NCBI GenBank assembly: GCA_050693895.1
Contig: JBOGWS010000117.1
Coordinates: 1-64,000 of the forward strand
Direction of reading: 5' to 3'
DNA length: 64,000 bases
Origin: WHSV01 sp050693895
GTDB taxonomy: Bacteria > Actinomycetota > CADDZG01 > WHSQ01
The translations under genes were made by a program, and so were the position numbers. How positions within the stretch are numbered: the first letter of the stretch is position 1; each line of letters starts with the position of its first letter. Under the pieces are notes generated by a model that worked only from the letters and a program-made list of their open reading frames with translations, did not search any database and had not been told where the DNA came from. Positions 1 to 8,590 of the stretch are shown here, piece by piece.

Positions 1-54
1 TCAATTTCGCCCTCACATGCCCCTCACCTGGGAATACGCGGGCGACGAGGGGTG

Positions 55-84
55 TTGACCCGAGGGCAGGACCAGGATTATGGT
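55..84 (+). promoter_or_regulatory. Candidate distal rpoB promoter
   Basis: A -35 hexamer TTGACC at 55-60 is followed after 18 nt by TATGGT at 79-84. The match to the -10 consensus is moderate (4 of 6). It lies about 230 nt upstream of the rpoB start and would give a long leader. Confidence 0.4.
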
Positions 85-155
85 GATTTCTGGCCCAATC
101 TGAGGGGTACCTATACAGGCGCTACCACGATCAGGCCAACTGAATAGCCGTATAT

Positions 156-185
156 TTGACGCGGGTGTAGGCGTGCGCCTATACT
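156..185 (+). promoter_or_regulatory. Main rpoBC promoter
   Basis: TTGACG at 156-161 and TATACT at 180-185 are separated by 18 nt, a very good sigma70-type (actinobacterial SigA/HrdB-like) match. Transcription would start near 192, leaving a leader of about 120 nt before the TTG start of rpoB. Confidence 0.7.
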
Positions 186-313
186 CGCGTGCTGCTGTGT
201 CCACCCCCTGTGCGTCTCAGACGTTCTGTCGCGCGGCTAAGAACCGCCCAGTTCGATCCGTTCGGGGAGCAAGCTTCAGAACCGCCGTCTAGCACCACCA
301 AGAGGAGGCTCGC

Positions 314-3300
314 TTGTCGTCCAATGCCCTGCGCGTCAATGCCCTGCGCGAACGTCGCACGTTCGCCAAACTCACAGAGGTTCTTCCTCCCCCGGACCTC
401 ATCTCGGTGCAGAAGGAATCCTTCACCTGGTTCCTCGAAGAGGGCCTGAAGGACACGCTCAATGACATGTCCCCGATCGAGGACTTCACGGGGAACCTCG
501 CACTCCAGTTTCTAGCTCACCGCTTCGAGCCGCCGAAGTTCGATGAGGACGAGTGCAAGGAGAAGGACCTCGATTACTCGCGCCCGCTCTTCGTAACCGC
601 CGCCTTCATCAACAAGGAGACCGGCGAGATCAAGGAGCAGACGGTCTTCATGGGTGACTTCCCGATGATGACCGAGAAGGGCACCTTCATAATCAACGGA
701 ACCGAGCGAGTTGTGGTCAGCCAGCTCGTCCGTTCCCCCGGTGTGTACTTCGACCGCAGTGTCGACAAGACGTCCGACAAGGACATCTACGCATGCAAGG
801 TAATCCCGGCTCGTGGCGCGTGGCTCGAGTTCGAGACCGACAAGCGCGACACCGTCGGCGTGCGCGTCGACCGCAAGCGGCGCCAGTACGTAACCGTGCT
901 CCTCAAGGCACTCGGATTCGGCAACGACGACGAGATCCTGGCTCTGTTCGACGGGGCCGAGTCGATCGCGGCCACTCTCGAGAAGGACACGATCGAGACC
1001 CAGGAAGAGGCCCTGATCGATGTCTATCGCAAGCTCCGGCCGGGCGAGCCGCCCACCGTCGAGAGCGCGCGCAGCCTTATCGAGAACCTGTTCTTCAATC
1101 CCAAGCGCTACGACCTCGCTCGCGTTGGTCGCTACAAGGTCAACCGCAAGCTCGACTTCGATTCGTCCGAGGATGCCATCACCGAGATGGGCTCCGTGCT
1201 CCGCAAAGAGGACATTCTCGAGACGATTCGCTACCTGGTGAAGCTGCACGCGGGTGACCCCGATTACGAGACCGACGACATCGACCACTTCGGCAACCGC
1301 CGTGTCCGTCCGGTCGGCGAGCTCATTCAGAACCAGATCCGTGTCGGACTCTCCCGCATGGAGCGCGTCGTCAAGGAGCGCATGACGACCCAGGATGTCG
1401 AGGCCATCACGCCTCAGACCCTGATCAACATTCGCCCCGTTGTCGCCTCGATCAAGGAGTTCTTCGGATCGAGTCAGCTCAGTCAGTTCATGGACCAGAC
1501 CAATCCGCTCACCGGACTGACTCACCGTCGTCGACTCTCGGCCCTCGGCCCCGGCGGTCTGAGCCGTGAGCGCGCGGGCTTCGAGGTGCGAGACGTTCAC
1601 CCGAGCCACTACGGCCGAATGTGCCCGATCGAGACCCCTGAGGGTCCGAACATCGGTCTCATCGCGTCGCTGTCGACCTATGCGCGACTCAACCGCTACG
1701 GCTTCGTGGAGACGCCGTACCGCAAGGTCATCAAGGGCAAGGTCACGAATCAGATCGAGTACCTCACCGCCGACCAGGAGGACCGTTCGGTCATCGCTCA
1801 GGCGAACGCGGTGATCGACGAGAAGGGTCACTTCACCGAGGAGAAGGTTCTCGCGCGAGCTCGTCACAACGACCCGGACTACGTCGACGCAACCGACCTC
1901 GACTACATGGACGTAAGCCCGAAGCAGATCGTGTCCGTCAGTGCATCCTGCATCCCATTCCTCGAGCACGACGACGCAAACAGGGCCCTCATGGGCGCCA
2001 ACATGCAACGTCAGGCCGTGCCTCTGCTCAAGCCCCAAGCTCCCATCGTCGGGACCGGGCTCGAGTTCCGCGCCGCTACCGACGCCGGAGACGTAGTCGT
2101 TGCCGAGCAGGATGGAACCATCGAGGAGGTCACCGCCGATCGCATCGTGATCGCGGCCAAGACCGGACACGAGCGTCATATCTACAAGCTCGAGAAGTTC
2201 CGTCGCTCTAATCAGTCCACGTGCATGAACCAGCGTCCGCTGGTGCGCGAGGGGCAGAAGATCAAGCAGGGCGACGTGCTCGCCGACGGTGCCTCCACCG
2301 ACAACGGCGAGCTGGCGCTGGGCGCAAACCTGATGGTCGCCTTCATGTCCTGGGAGGGCTACAACTTCGAGGACGCCATCATCCTGTCCGAGCGTCTCGT
2401 CAAGAAGGACATCCTGTCCTCGATCCACATCGAGGAGTACGAGATCGATGCGCGCGACACGAAGCTTGGTCCCGAGGAGATCACTCGTGACATCCCCAAC
2501 GTCTCGGAGGAGGTCCTCGCCGACCTCGACGAGCGGGGCATCATTCGTATCGGTGCCGACGTCGGGCCCGGTGACGTGCTCGTCGGCAAGGTCACTCCCA
2601 AGGGCGAGACCGAGCTGACTCCCGAGGAGCGTCTGTTGAGGGCGATCTTCGGTGAGAAGGCGCGTGAGGTACGCGACACATCGCTCAAGATGCCGCACGG
2701 TGAAGAGGGCAAGGTCATCGGAGTTCGTCTCTTCACGCGCGAGCAAGGCGACGAGCTGTCCCCCGGAGTCAACGAGCTCGTTCGAGTTTTCGTTGCTCAG
2801 AAGCGCAAGATCTCGGAGGGCGACAAGCTGGCCGGACGCCACGGAAACAAGGGTGTTATCTCGAAGATCCTTCCCGAGCAGGACATGCCGTTCCTGCCGG
2901 ATGGAACTCCGATCGACATCATCCTGAACCCGCTCGGTGTTCCGTCCCGAATGAACCTCGGGCAGGTGCTCGAGAGTCACCTCGGTTGGGTCGCCAAGCA
3001 TCACTTCGACGACGGTGACCGCACGCCCGGCCCGGGCAAGTGGCACGACGCCGACCCAATGTGGGTGTCGACTCCTGTGTTCGACGGAGCGCGCGAGGAC
3101 GAGATCCTCGACGCCCTCGACACGGTTGCCGCTCGCAAGACCGAGTACCCGCTCGTCAACAAGGTCGGAAAGGCCCAGTTGTACGACGGACGCTCGGGCG
3201 AGCCGTACGACAACGAGATCACGGTCGGCTACATGTACGTGCTGAAGCTCAGCCACATGGTCGACGACAAGATCCACGCACGGTCGACCGGTCCGTACTC

Positions 3301-3682
3301 GATGATCACCCAACAGCCTCTCGGAGGTAAGGCCCAGTTCGGTGGGCAGCGCTTCGGTGAGATGGAGGTGTGGGCCCTGGAGGCCTACGGCGCCTCCTAC
3401 TGCCTGCAGGTGCTGTTGACGATCAAGTCGGACGACGTGCTCGGCCGAGTGAAGGTCTACGAGGCAGTGGTCAAGGGCGAGAACATCCCCGAGCCAGGCA
3501 TCCCCGAGTCCTTCAAGGTGCTCATCAAGGAAATGCAATCCCTCTGCCTGAACGTCGAGGTGCTCTCGGCCACGGGTGAGGAGATCGAAATGAAGGAGAT
3601 CGACGAGGACATCTTCCGCACGGCGGAGGAACTCGGCATCGATCTGTCCCGGCGCGAGCCATCCAGTGTCGAGGAGGTCTGA
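314..3682 (+). CDS. rpoB: DNA-directed RNA polymerase subunit beta
   Basis: The beta subunit of core RNA polymerase forms one side of the active cleft. The 1122-residue length suits an actinobacterial RpoB without large insertions. The rifampicin-binding cluster is intact at residues 386-411: Q391, D394, H404, S409 and L411 align with E. coli Q513, D516, H526, S531 and L533, so the enzyme looks rifampicin-sensitive by sequence. The conserved block around MCPIETPEGPNIGLI follows. The start is a TTG codon, chosen because AGGAGG at 303-308 lies 5 nt upstream. rpoC follows after 5 nt, and its ribosome site lies in the end of this gene, so the two are co-transcribed. Confidence 0.98.
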   Translation: MSSNALRVNALRERRTFAKLTEVLPPPDLISVQKESFTWFLEEGLKDTLNDMSPIEDFTGNLALQFLAHRFEPPKFDEDECKEKDLDYSRPLFVTAAFINKETGEIKEQTVFMGDFPMMTEKGTFIINGTERVVVSQLVRSPGVYFDRSVDKTSDKDIYACKVIPARGAWLEFETDKRDTVGVRVDRKRRQYVTVLLKALGFGNDDEILALFDGAESIAATLEKDTIETQEEALIDVYRKLRPGEPPTVESARSLIENLFFNPKRYDLARVGRYKVNRKLDFDSSEDAITEMGSVLRKEDILETIRYLVKLHAGDPDYETDDIDHFGNRRVRPVGELIQNQIRVGLSRMERVVKERMTTQDVEAITPQTLINIRPVVASIKEFFGSSQLSQFMDQTNPLTGLTHRRRLSALGPGGLSRERAGFEVRDVHPSHYGRMCPIETPEGPNIGLIASLSTYARLNRYGFVETPYRKVIKGKVTNQIEYLTADQEDRSVIAQANAVIDEKGHFTEEKVLARARHNDPDYVDATDLDYMDVSPKQIVSVSASCIPFLEHDDANRALMGANMQRQAVPLLKPQAPIVGTGLEFRAATDAGDVVVAEQDGTIEEVTADRIVIAAKTGHERHIYKLEKFRRSNQSTCMNQRPLVREGQKIKQGDVLADGASTDNGELALGANLMVAFMSWEGYNFEDAIILSERLVKKDILSSIHIEEYEIDARDTKLGPEEITRDIPNVSEEVLADLDERGIIRIGADVGPGDVLVGKVTPKGETELTPEERLLRAIFGEKAREVRDTSLKMPHGEEGKVIGVRLFTREQGDELSPGVNELVRVFVAQKRKISEGDKLAGRHGNKGVISKILPEQDMPFLPDGTPIDIILNPLGVPSRMNLGQVLESHLGWVAKHHFDDGDRTPGPGKWHDADPMWVSTPVFDGAREDEILDALDTVAARKTEYPLVNKVGKAQLYDGRSGEPYDNEITVGYMYVLKLSHMVDDKIHARSTGPYSMITQQPLGGKAQFGGQRFGEMEVWALEAYGASYCLQVLLTIKSDDVLGRVKVYEAVVKGENIPEPGIPESFKVLIKEMQSLCLNVEVLSATGEEIEMKEIDEDIFRTAEELGIDLSRREPSSVEEV

Positions 3683-3687
3683 GTAAC

Positions 3688-6600
3688 TTGCTAGACGTCA
3701 ACTACTTCGATGAACTGAGGATCGGGCTCGCCACCGGCGACCAGGTGCGAGCCTGGTCCAACGGCGAGGTCAAGAAGCCCGAGACCATCAACTACCGCAC
3801 ACTCCGTCCGGAAAAGGATGGGCTCTTCTGCGAGAAGATCTTTGGTCCCACCAAGGACTGGGAGTGCTACTGCGGTAAGTACAAGCGTGTCCGTTTCAAG
3901 GGCATCATCTGTGAGCGCTGTGGCGTCGAGGTAACCCGCGCCAAGGTGCGTCGTGAGCGCATGGGTCACATCGAGCTCGCCGCGCCCGTGACTCACATCT
4001 GGTACTTCAAGGGCGTTCCGTCCCGCCTGGGATACCTGCTCGACCTTGCTCCGAAGGAGCTCGAGAAGGTCATCTACTTCGCGGCATCGATCGTGACGTC
4101 GGTCGACGAGGACAAGCGCCACAAGGACCTCCCGGACCTCGAAGAGGAGATTCAGCACGAGGTCGCACGCTTCGAGTCGGATCGCGACCGCCGTCTCGAG
4201 GAGATCCTCAAGGAGACGGAGGCGCGTCTCGAGGAGATGGAGGGTCGCAAGGCTCGCAGCTCCGAGAAGAACGCGGCCAAGAACCAGAGTGAGCGACAGC
4301 AGAAGGAAGTGCGCGAGCGAGCCGATCGGAACATCGCCATGGCTCGTGACGTGTTCGAGTTGTTCCAGAACCTCAGCGTCAAGCAGATCGTCGACGACGA
4401 GATTCAGTGGCGCGAGCTGAAAGACCGTTACGGCGAGTACTTCAACGGTGGCATGGGGGCCGAGTCCATCAAGGACCTCATCGCCAATCTGGACCTGAAG
4501 GCCGAGGAGGAGTTCCTCCGCGACCAGATCAAGACGGCCAAGGGTCAGAAGCGTCAGCGCGCGATCAAGCGCCTGAAGGTCGTCGCGCCGTTCACCGAGG
4601 AGACCAAGAAGAACTCTCCCCTCGGCATGGTGCTGGACTGCGTTCCCGTCATTCCGCCGGACCTTCGTCCGATGGTGCAACTCGACGGTGGGCGCTTCGC
4701 AACGTCCGACCTGAACGACCTCTACCGACGTGTAATCAACCGCAACAACCGTCTCAAGCGACTGCTCGACCTCGGTGCCCCCGAGATCATCGTGAACAAC
4801 GAGAAGCGAATGCTTCAGGAGGCGGTAGACGCCCTGTTCGACAACGGTCGTCGTGGACGTCCGGTCACCGGACCTGGCAACCGCCCGCTGAAGTCTCTGT
4901 CGGACATGCTCAAGGGAAAGCAGGGACGGTTCCGCCAGAACCTGCTCGGTAAGCGCGTCGACTACTCTGGACGTTCGGTCATCGTTGCCGGCCCGAAGCT
5001 CAAGCTGCACCAATGCGGTCTGCCCAAGCAGATGGCACTCGAGCTCTTCAAGCCCTTCGTAATGAAGCGTCTGGTCGACCTGGGTCACGCGCAGAACATC
5101 AAGAGCGCAAAGCGGATGGTCGAGCGCAGCCGTCCCCACGTCTGGGACGTGCTCGAGGAGATCATTCACGAGCACCCGGTGCTGCTTAACCGTGCGCCGA
5201 CTCTCCACCGGCTCGGCATCCAGGCTTTCGAGCCGGTTCTGGTCGAGGGCAAGGCCATTCAGATTCACCCGCTCGTGTGTGTCGCCTTCAACGCGGACTT
5301 CGACGGCGACCAGATGGCGGTCCACGTTCCGCTTAGCTCCGAGGCCCAGGCCGAGGCTCGCCTGCTCATGCTGTCCGCCCACAACGTGCTGAGCCCCGCG
5401 CACGGTGACCCGATCGTGGCGCCGACGCAGGACATCATCATCGGCGCCTACTACCTCACCGCCGACCACGGCGGCGAGAAGGGCGAGGGCATGGTCTTCA
5501 GCAATGCATGGGAGTTGCTCAAGGCTTACGACGCCAAGGCAGTGGACATTCACGCGAGGGTCAAGGTGCGCGGACTCAAGCGCTTCGAGAACGAGGACCA
5601 GGCCGAGTACGAGGCCAACCCCAACCGTCTCGCCGAGACCACGGCGGGTCGAGTCATCTTCAACGAGAGCTTTCCCGAGGACTTCCCGTTCCAGGACACC
5701 CCGGTGAAAAAGAAGGAGCTGGCCGCACTTGTCGAGCGCTGCGCGCGCACCTACGACAAGAAGGACCTGGCCGATGTGCTCGACAACATCAAGAACACCG
5801 GTTTCCATTACGCCACCAAGGCCGGAGTGACCATCGGTCTCGAGGACGTGACGACTCCGAGCGCCAAGCCCAAGATCCTCGAGGCGCACGACAAGCAGGC
5901 CGCGAAGGTCGAGGGCCAGTACGCTAAGGGTGTCATTACGGAGTCCGAGCGCAATCAGAGCCTGATCGAGATCTGGACCAAGGCCACCGACGAGGTGACC
6001 GAGGCGATGGAGGAGAGCTTCGACGAGCTGAACCCTATTTACATGATGGCGAGTTCGGGAGCTCGAGGAAACATCGCCCAGATCCGTCAGCTCGCGGGAA
6101 TGCGTGGCCTGGTTGCAAACCCACGTGGTGAGATCATTCCTCGCCCGATCAAGGCGAACTTCCGCGAGGGCCTGACGGTGCTCGAGTACTTCATCTCGAC
6201 GCACGGTGCTCGTAAGGGACTTGCGGACACGGCACTCCGCACTGCGGACTCCGGTTACCTGACTCGACGTCTCGTCGATGTCAGCCAGGAGGTCATCGTG
6301 CGCGAGGAGGACTGCGGCACCGATCGCGGTCTGCGTGTCGATCTCGTGAGGGAGCGCAGCGCACTGAAGCAGAAGTTGATCTCCCGCATCCTGCTCGAGG
6401 ACATCGTCGATCCCGAGGGCAACGTGGTTAAGGCGGCGGGCGAATCCATCAACACAGAGGACGTCAGTGTCGTTGAGAACTCGGGGGCAACCGAGTCCAT
6501 CATTCGCTCGGTGCTCACCTGTGACTCGCGCTACGGCGTGTGCCAGAAGTGCTACGGCATCAGCCTTGCAACAAATGCGCTGGTCGAGCTCGGTGAAGCA

Positions 6601-7614
6601 GTCGGAATCGTTGCTGCCCAGTCCATCGGTGAGCCTGGAACTCAGCTGACGATGCGTACTTTCCACACCGGTGGTGTCGCCAACGTCGAGGACATCACCC
6701 AGGGACTTCCGCGAGTCGTCGAGCTTTTCGAGGCTCGTACCCCCAAGGGTAAGGCCGAGATCGCCGCGGCAACGGGGCGCGTCGAGCTTCACGAGGACGA
6801 GAAGTCTCGTCAGATCGAGCTCATCCCCGACGACGGCAGCGAGCCGATCCTCTACAAGGTGTCGCGCTTCGCTCGTCTGCACCCGGGGATCCGCAACGGC
6901 GACCATGTCGACGCGGGCCGGGCGCTGACCGAGGGAAACAAGGACCCGGATGAGGTCCTCGACATCCTCGGGACGCGTGAGGTTCAGCTCTACCTCGTGA
7001 ACGAGGTGCAGAACGTGTACCGGAGCCAGGGTGTGCCGATTCACGACAAGCACATCGAGCTGATCGTTCGCCAGATGCTTCGCAAGGTCACCGTGCTCGA
7101 GCCCGGCGACACAGAGTTCATGCCGAACCAGGACGTGGACGCTCGTGTCTTCGCCGAGTCCAACGAGGCGGTCGTTGCCAACGGCGGCGAGCCGGCGACG
7201 GCTCGACCGAAGCTGATGGGTATCACCAAGGCGTCGCTTGCGACCGAGTCGTGGCTGTCTGCTGCGTCGTTCCAGGAGACGACCCGGGTGCTCACCGAGG
7301 CTGCCATCAACGGCAAGAGCGATCCGCTTTTGGGCCTCAAGGAGAACGTCATCATCGGAAAGCTCATCCCCGCCGGTACCGGAATGAGTCGTTACCGGAA
7401 CGTGTCGATAGAGACGACCGGCGAAGGCGCCATCTCCGATGCCGAGGCGCGCGAGATGTTCGGCCTTCCTCCTCGTACCGAGGAAGAGGATGCAGCGCGC
7501 GAACTCTTCGGCGACGGTCTTCGGGCGGTGCCCGACTCCTCGGGCGACGGCGAGTCACAGCCAGATGGGGAGGCAGAGAGCCTCGACGAAGAGGTCAGCA
7601 CGGCCGCCGAGTGA
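3688..7614 (+). CDS. rpoC: DNA-directed RNA polymerase subunit beta'
   Basis: The beta' subunit carries the catalytic magnesium site, visible as NADFDGD at residues 535-541 with D537, D539 and D541. The N-terminal zinc ribbon is C60, C62, C75, C78; the second zinc site is C876, C945, C952, C955. The length of 1308 residues is normal for Actinomycetota. A lysine/glutamate-rich coiled segment lies at about residues 140-215. The C-terminus ends in an acidic tail. The start is TTG with GAGGAGG at 3671-3677 inside the end of rpoB. A strong GC hairpin about 30 nt after the stop closes the operon. Confidence 0.98.
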   Translation: MLDVNYFDELRIGLATGDQVRAWSNGEVKKPETINYRTLRPEKDGLFCEKIFGPTKDWECYCGKYKRVRFKGIICERCGVEVTRAKVRRERMGHIELAAPVTHIWYFKGVPSRLGYLLDLAPKELEKVIYFAASIVTSVDEDKRHKDLPDLEEEIQHEVARFESDRDRRLEEILKETEARLEEMEGRKARSSEKNAAKNQSERQQKEVRERADRNIAMARDVFELFQNLSVKQIVDDEIQWRELKDRYGEYFNGGMGAESIKDLIANLDLKAEEEFLRDQIKTAKGQKRQRAIKRLKVVAPFTEETKKNSPLGMVLDCVPVIPPDLRPMVQLDGGRFATSDLNDLYRRVINRNNRLKRLLDLGAPEIIVNNEKRMLQEAVDALFDNGRRGRPVTGPGNRPLKSLSDMLKGKQGRFRQNLLGKRVDYSGRSVIVAGPKLKLHQCGLPKQMALELFKPFVMKRLVDLGHAQNIKSAKRMVERSRPHVWDVLEEIIHEHPVLLNRAPTLHRLGIQAFEPVLVEGKAIQIHPLVCVAFNADFDGDQMAVHVPLSSEAQAEARLLMLSAHNVLSPAHGDPIVAPTQDIIIGAYYLTADHGGEKGEGMVFSNAWELLKAYDAKAVDIHARVKVRGLKRFENEDQAEYEANPNRLAETTAGRVIFNESFPEDFPFQDTPVKKKELAALVERCARTYDKKDLADVLDNIKNTGFHYATKAGVTIGLEDVTTPSAKPKILEAHDKQAAKVEGQYAKGVITESERNQSLIEIWTKATDEVTEAMEESFDELNPIYMMASSGARGNIAQIRQLAGMRGLVANPRGEIIPRPIKANFREGLTVLEYFISTHGARKGLADTALRTADSGYLTRRLVDVSQEVIVREEDCGTDRGLRVDLVRERSALKQKLISRILLEDIVDPEGNVVKAAGESINTEDVSVVENSGATESIIRSVLTCDSRYGVCQKCYGISLATNALVELGEAVGIVAAQSIGEPGTQLTMRTFHTGGVANVEDITQGLPRVVELFEARTPKGKAEIAAATGRVELHEDEKSRQIELIPDDGSEPILYKVSRFARLHPGIRNGDHVDAGRALTEGNKDPDEVLDILGTREVQLYLVNEVQNVYRSQGVPIHDKHIELIVRQMLRKVTVLEPGDTEFMPNQDVDARVFAESNEAVVANGGEPATARPKLMGITKASLATESWLSAASFQETTRVLTEAAINGKSDPLLGLKENVIIGKLIPAGTGMSRYRNVSIETTGEGAISDAEAREMFGLPPRTEEEDAARELFGDGLRAVPDSSGDGESQPDGEAESLDEEVSTAAE

Positions 7615-7644
7615 CGTTGTTGTAACAACACGGCGTCACAAATA

Positions 7645-7670
7645 GAGGCCCCCGGTTCGCCGGGGGCCTC
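7645..7670 (+). terminator. GC hairpin after rpoC, probable terminator
   Basis: An 11-bp perfect stem, GAGGCCCCCGG with CCGGGGGCCTC, closes a TTCG tetraloop. Only a weak pyrimidine stretch follows and there is no clean T run, as is common in high-GC actinobacteria. It lies between rpoC and the convergent gene at 7712-8473, so it could end transcription from both sides. Confidence 0.75.
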
Positions 7671-7711
7671 TCCATGTATGGAAGGGCCGGCTCCCTACTA
7701 GTTCGATCTCC

Positions 7712-8473
7712 TCACAGGGGACGCTCGAAGAGCAGGCCCCGTCCTGCGAAGCCCACCGTTCGGTCGAGCGCCAACAGAAATCTCGCCGTCAACTGCTCGT
7801 GCGCTCGAAGCAACCACAACGCCTCGCTCTGCACCCAAGCGTTCTCGCGAGCACGCTCCATACTCCACATCTCGACCGCCTCGTCGGCCTGGCCCAACAC
7901 GCGGTCGATGATTCCAAGAAGGCCCTTCTTGAACCACGGTTCGACCTTTTCCTGAGCCTCGGCCAGCAGGCTGTTGATGCGACTGAAGTCCCGGTACTGA
8001 GCCGAGTCCCGCTCTGGGTCGAGCTGCATTTCACGGCAGGTTGCGTTCAGAGCGAGGACGAGGTCGTGATTGATGTGGGCGTTCATGCCGGCGAGCGCGA
8101 ACTGAAGGGGTGCGATTCGAGAACTGCCCCGAGATTGGAAGAGGGGAACCCAGCACCGTGCGCACGCCTGAGGATCGCGTGCGTGATCTTCGAGGGCCAT
8201 GAAGTAGAGATTCGCGAAAACCACGTCAAGTCGCTCGACGAAATCCTTGTCCTCGAACTCATGGTCGACGCTTTGCTGCAGAACCTCCTCGGTTACCGTC
8301 AGGTACATCCTGTTGAACTGAGCGACCCCGTCCCTGGGCGGAAGCTGGGCCTGGATCAGCCGCATCCGGGCGATCACGTCCTCGATCGTCGCCGGCTCCT
8401 CCGGTGGAAGGACGAGTGTTACCTCGTCCTGCCGGCGTGTCAGAACGCCGCTCAACCAATCTCTCAGACCCAC
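7712..8473 (-). CDS. DUF5995 family protein
   Basis: A soluble-looking protein of 253 residues with no signal peptide or membrane segment. I place it in the DUF5995 family from the NRMYLTVTEEV segment, the central MNAHINHDL motif and the C-terminal region rich in Trp and Arg. The histidines of HINHDL could suggest a metal or catalytic site, but no function is established to my knowledge. The start is GTG with GGGGGAAG a few bases upstream. It is convergent with rpoC and divergent from the flavoprotein gene at 8591 across a gap of 117 nt, so a shared control region is possible but no clear motif is seen. Confidence 0.75.
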   Translation of the reverse strand: MGLRDWLSGVLTRRQDEVTLVLPPEEPATIEDVIARMRLIQAQLPPRDGVAQFNRMYLTVTEEVLQQSVDHEFEDKDFVERLDVVFANLYFMALEDHARDPQACARCWVPLFQSRGSSRIAPLQFALAGMNAHINHDLVLALNATCREMQLDPERDSAQYRDFSRINSLLAEAQEKVEPWFKKGLLGIIDRVLGQADEAVEMWSMERARENAWVQSEALWLLRAHEQLTARFLLALDRTVGFAGRGLLFERPL

Positions 8474-8590
8474 GATCTTCCCCCCACACGTTGGCGCCTC
8501 TCGGCCTCGGCGCGTTTCGGTGCAAGGAATTATGACTGGAGGGAGAACCGTCTCGCCTCATCGCCCGGCGACCGCTAGCCTGAGCATCCG

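Larger units (their letters stand above)
1..313 (+). other. Non-coding leader upstream of rpoB
   Basis: There is no convincing coding sequence here; short open frames in this stretch lack ribosome sites and recognisable content. The region holds two sigma70-like promoters, listed separately, followed by roughly 120 nt of 5' untranslated RNA before the rpoB start. The end of whatever gene precedes rpoB (commonly rplL) is not visible, so it ends before the window or is absent. Confidence 0.6.

Noticed and set aside
512..3538. 1008-residue open frame antisense to rpoB
   Set aside because: A shadow of the high-GC rpoB codon pattern; no known family, no ribosome site, and rpoB is certain.
3691..7053. 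1120-residue open frame antisense to rpoC
   Set aside because: Shadow of rpoC; composition (Leu/Val/Asp-rich) reflects complement of codons.
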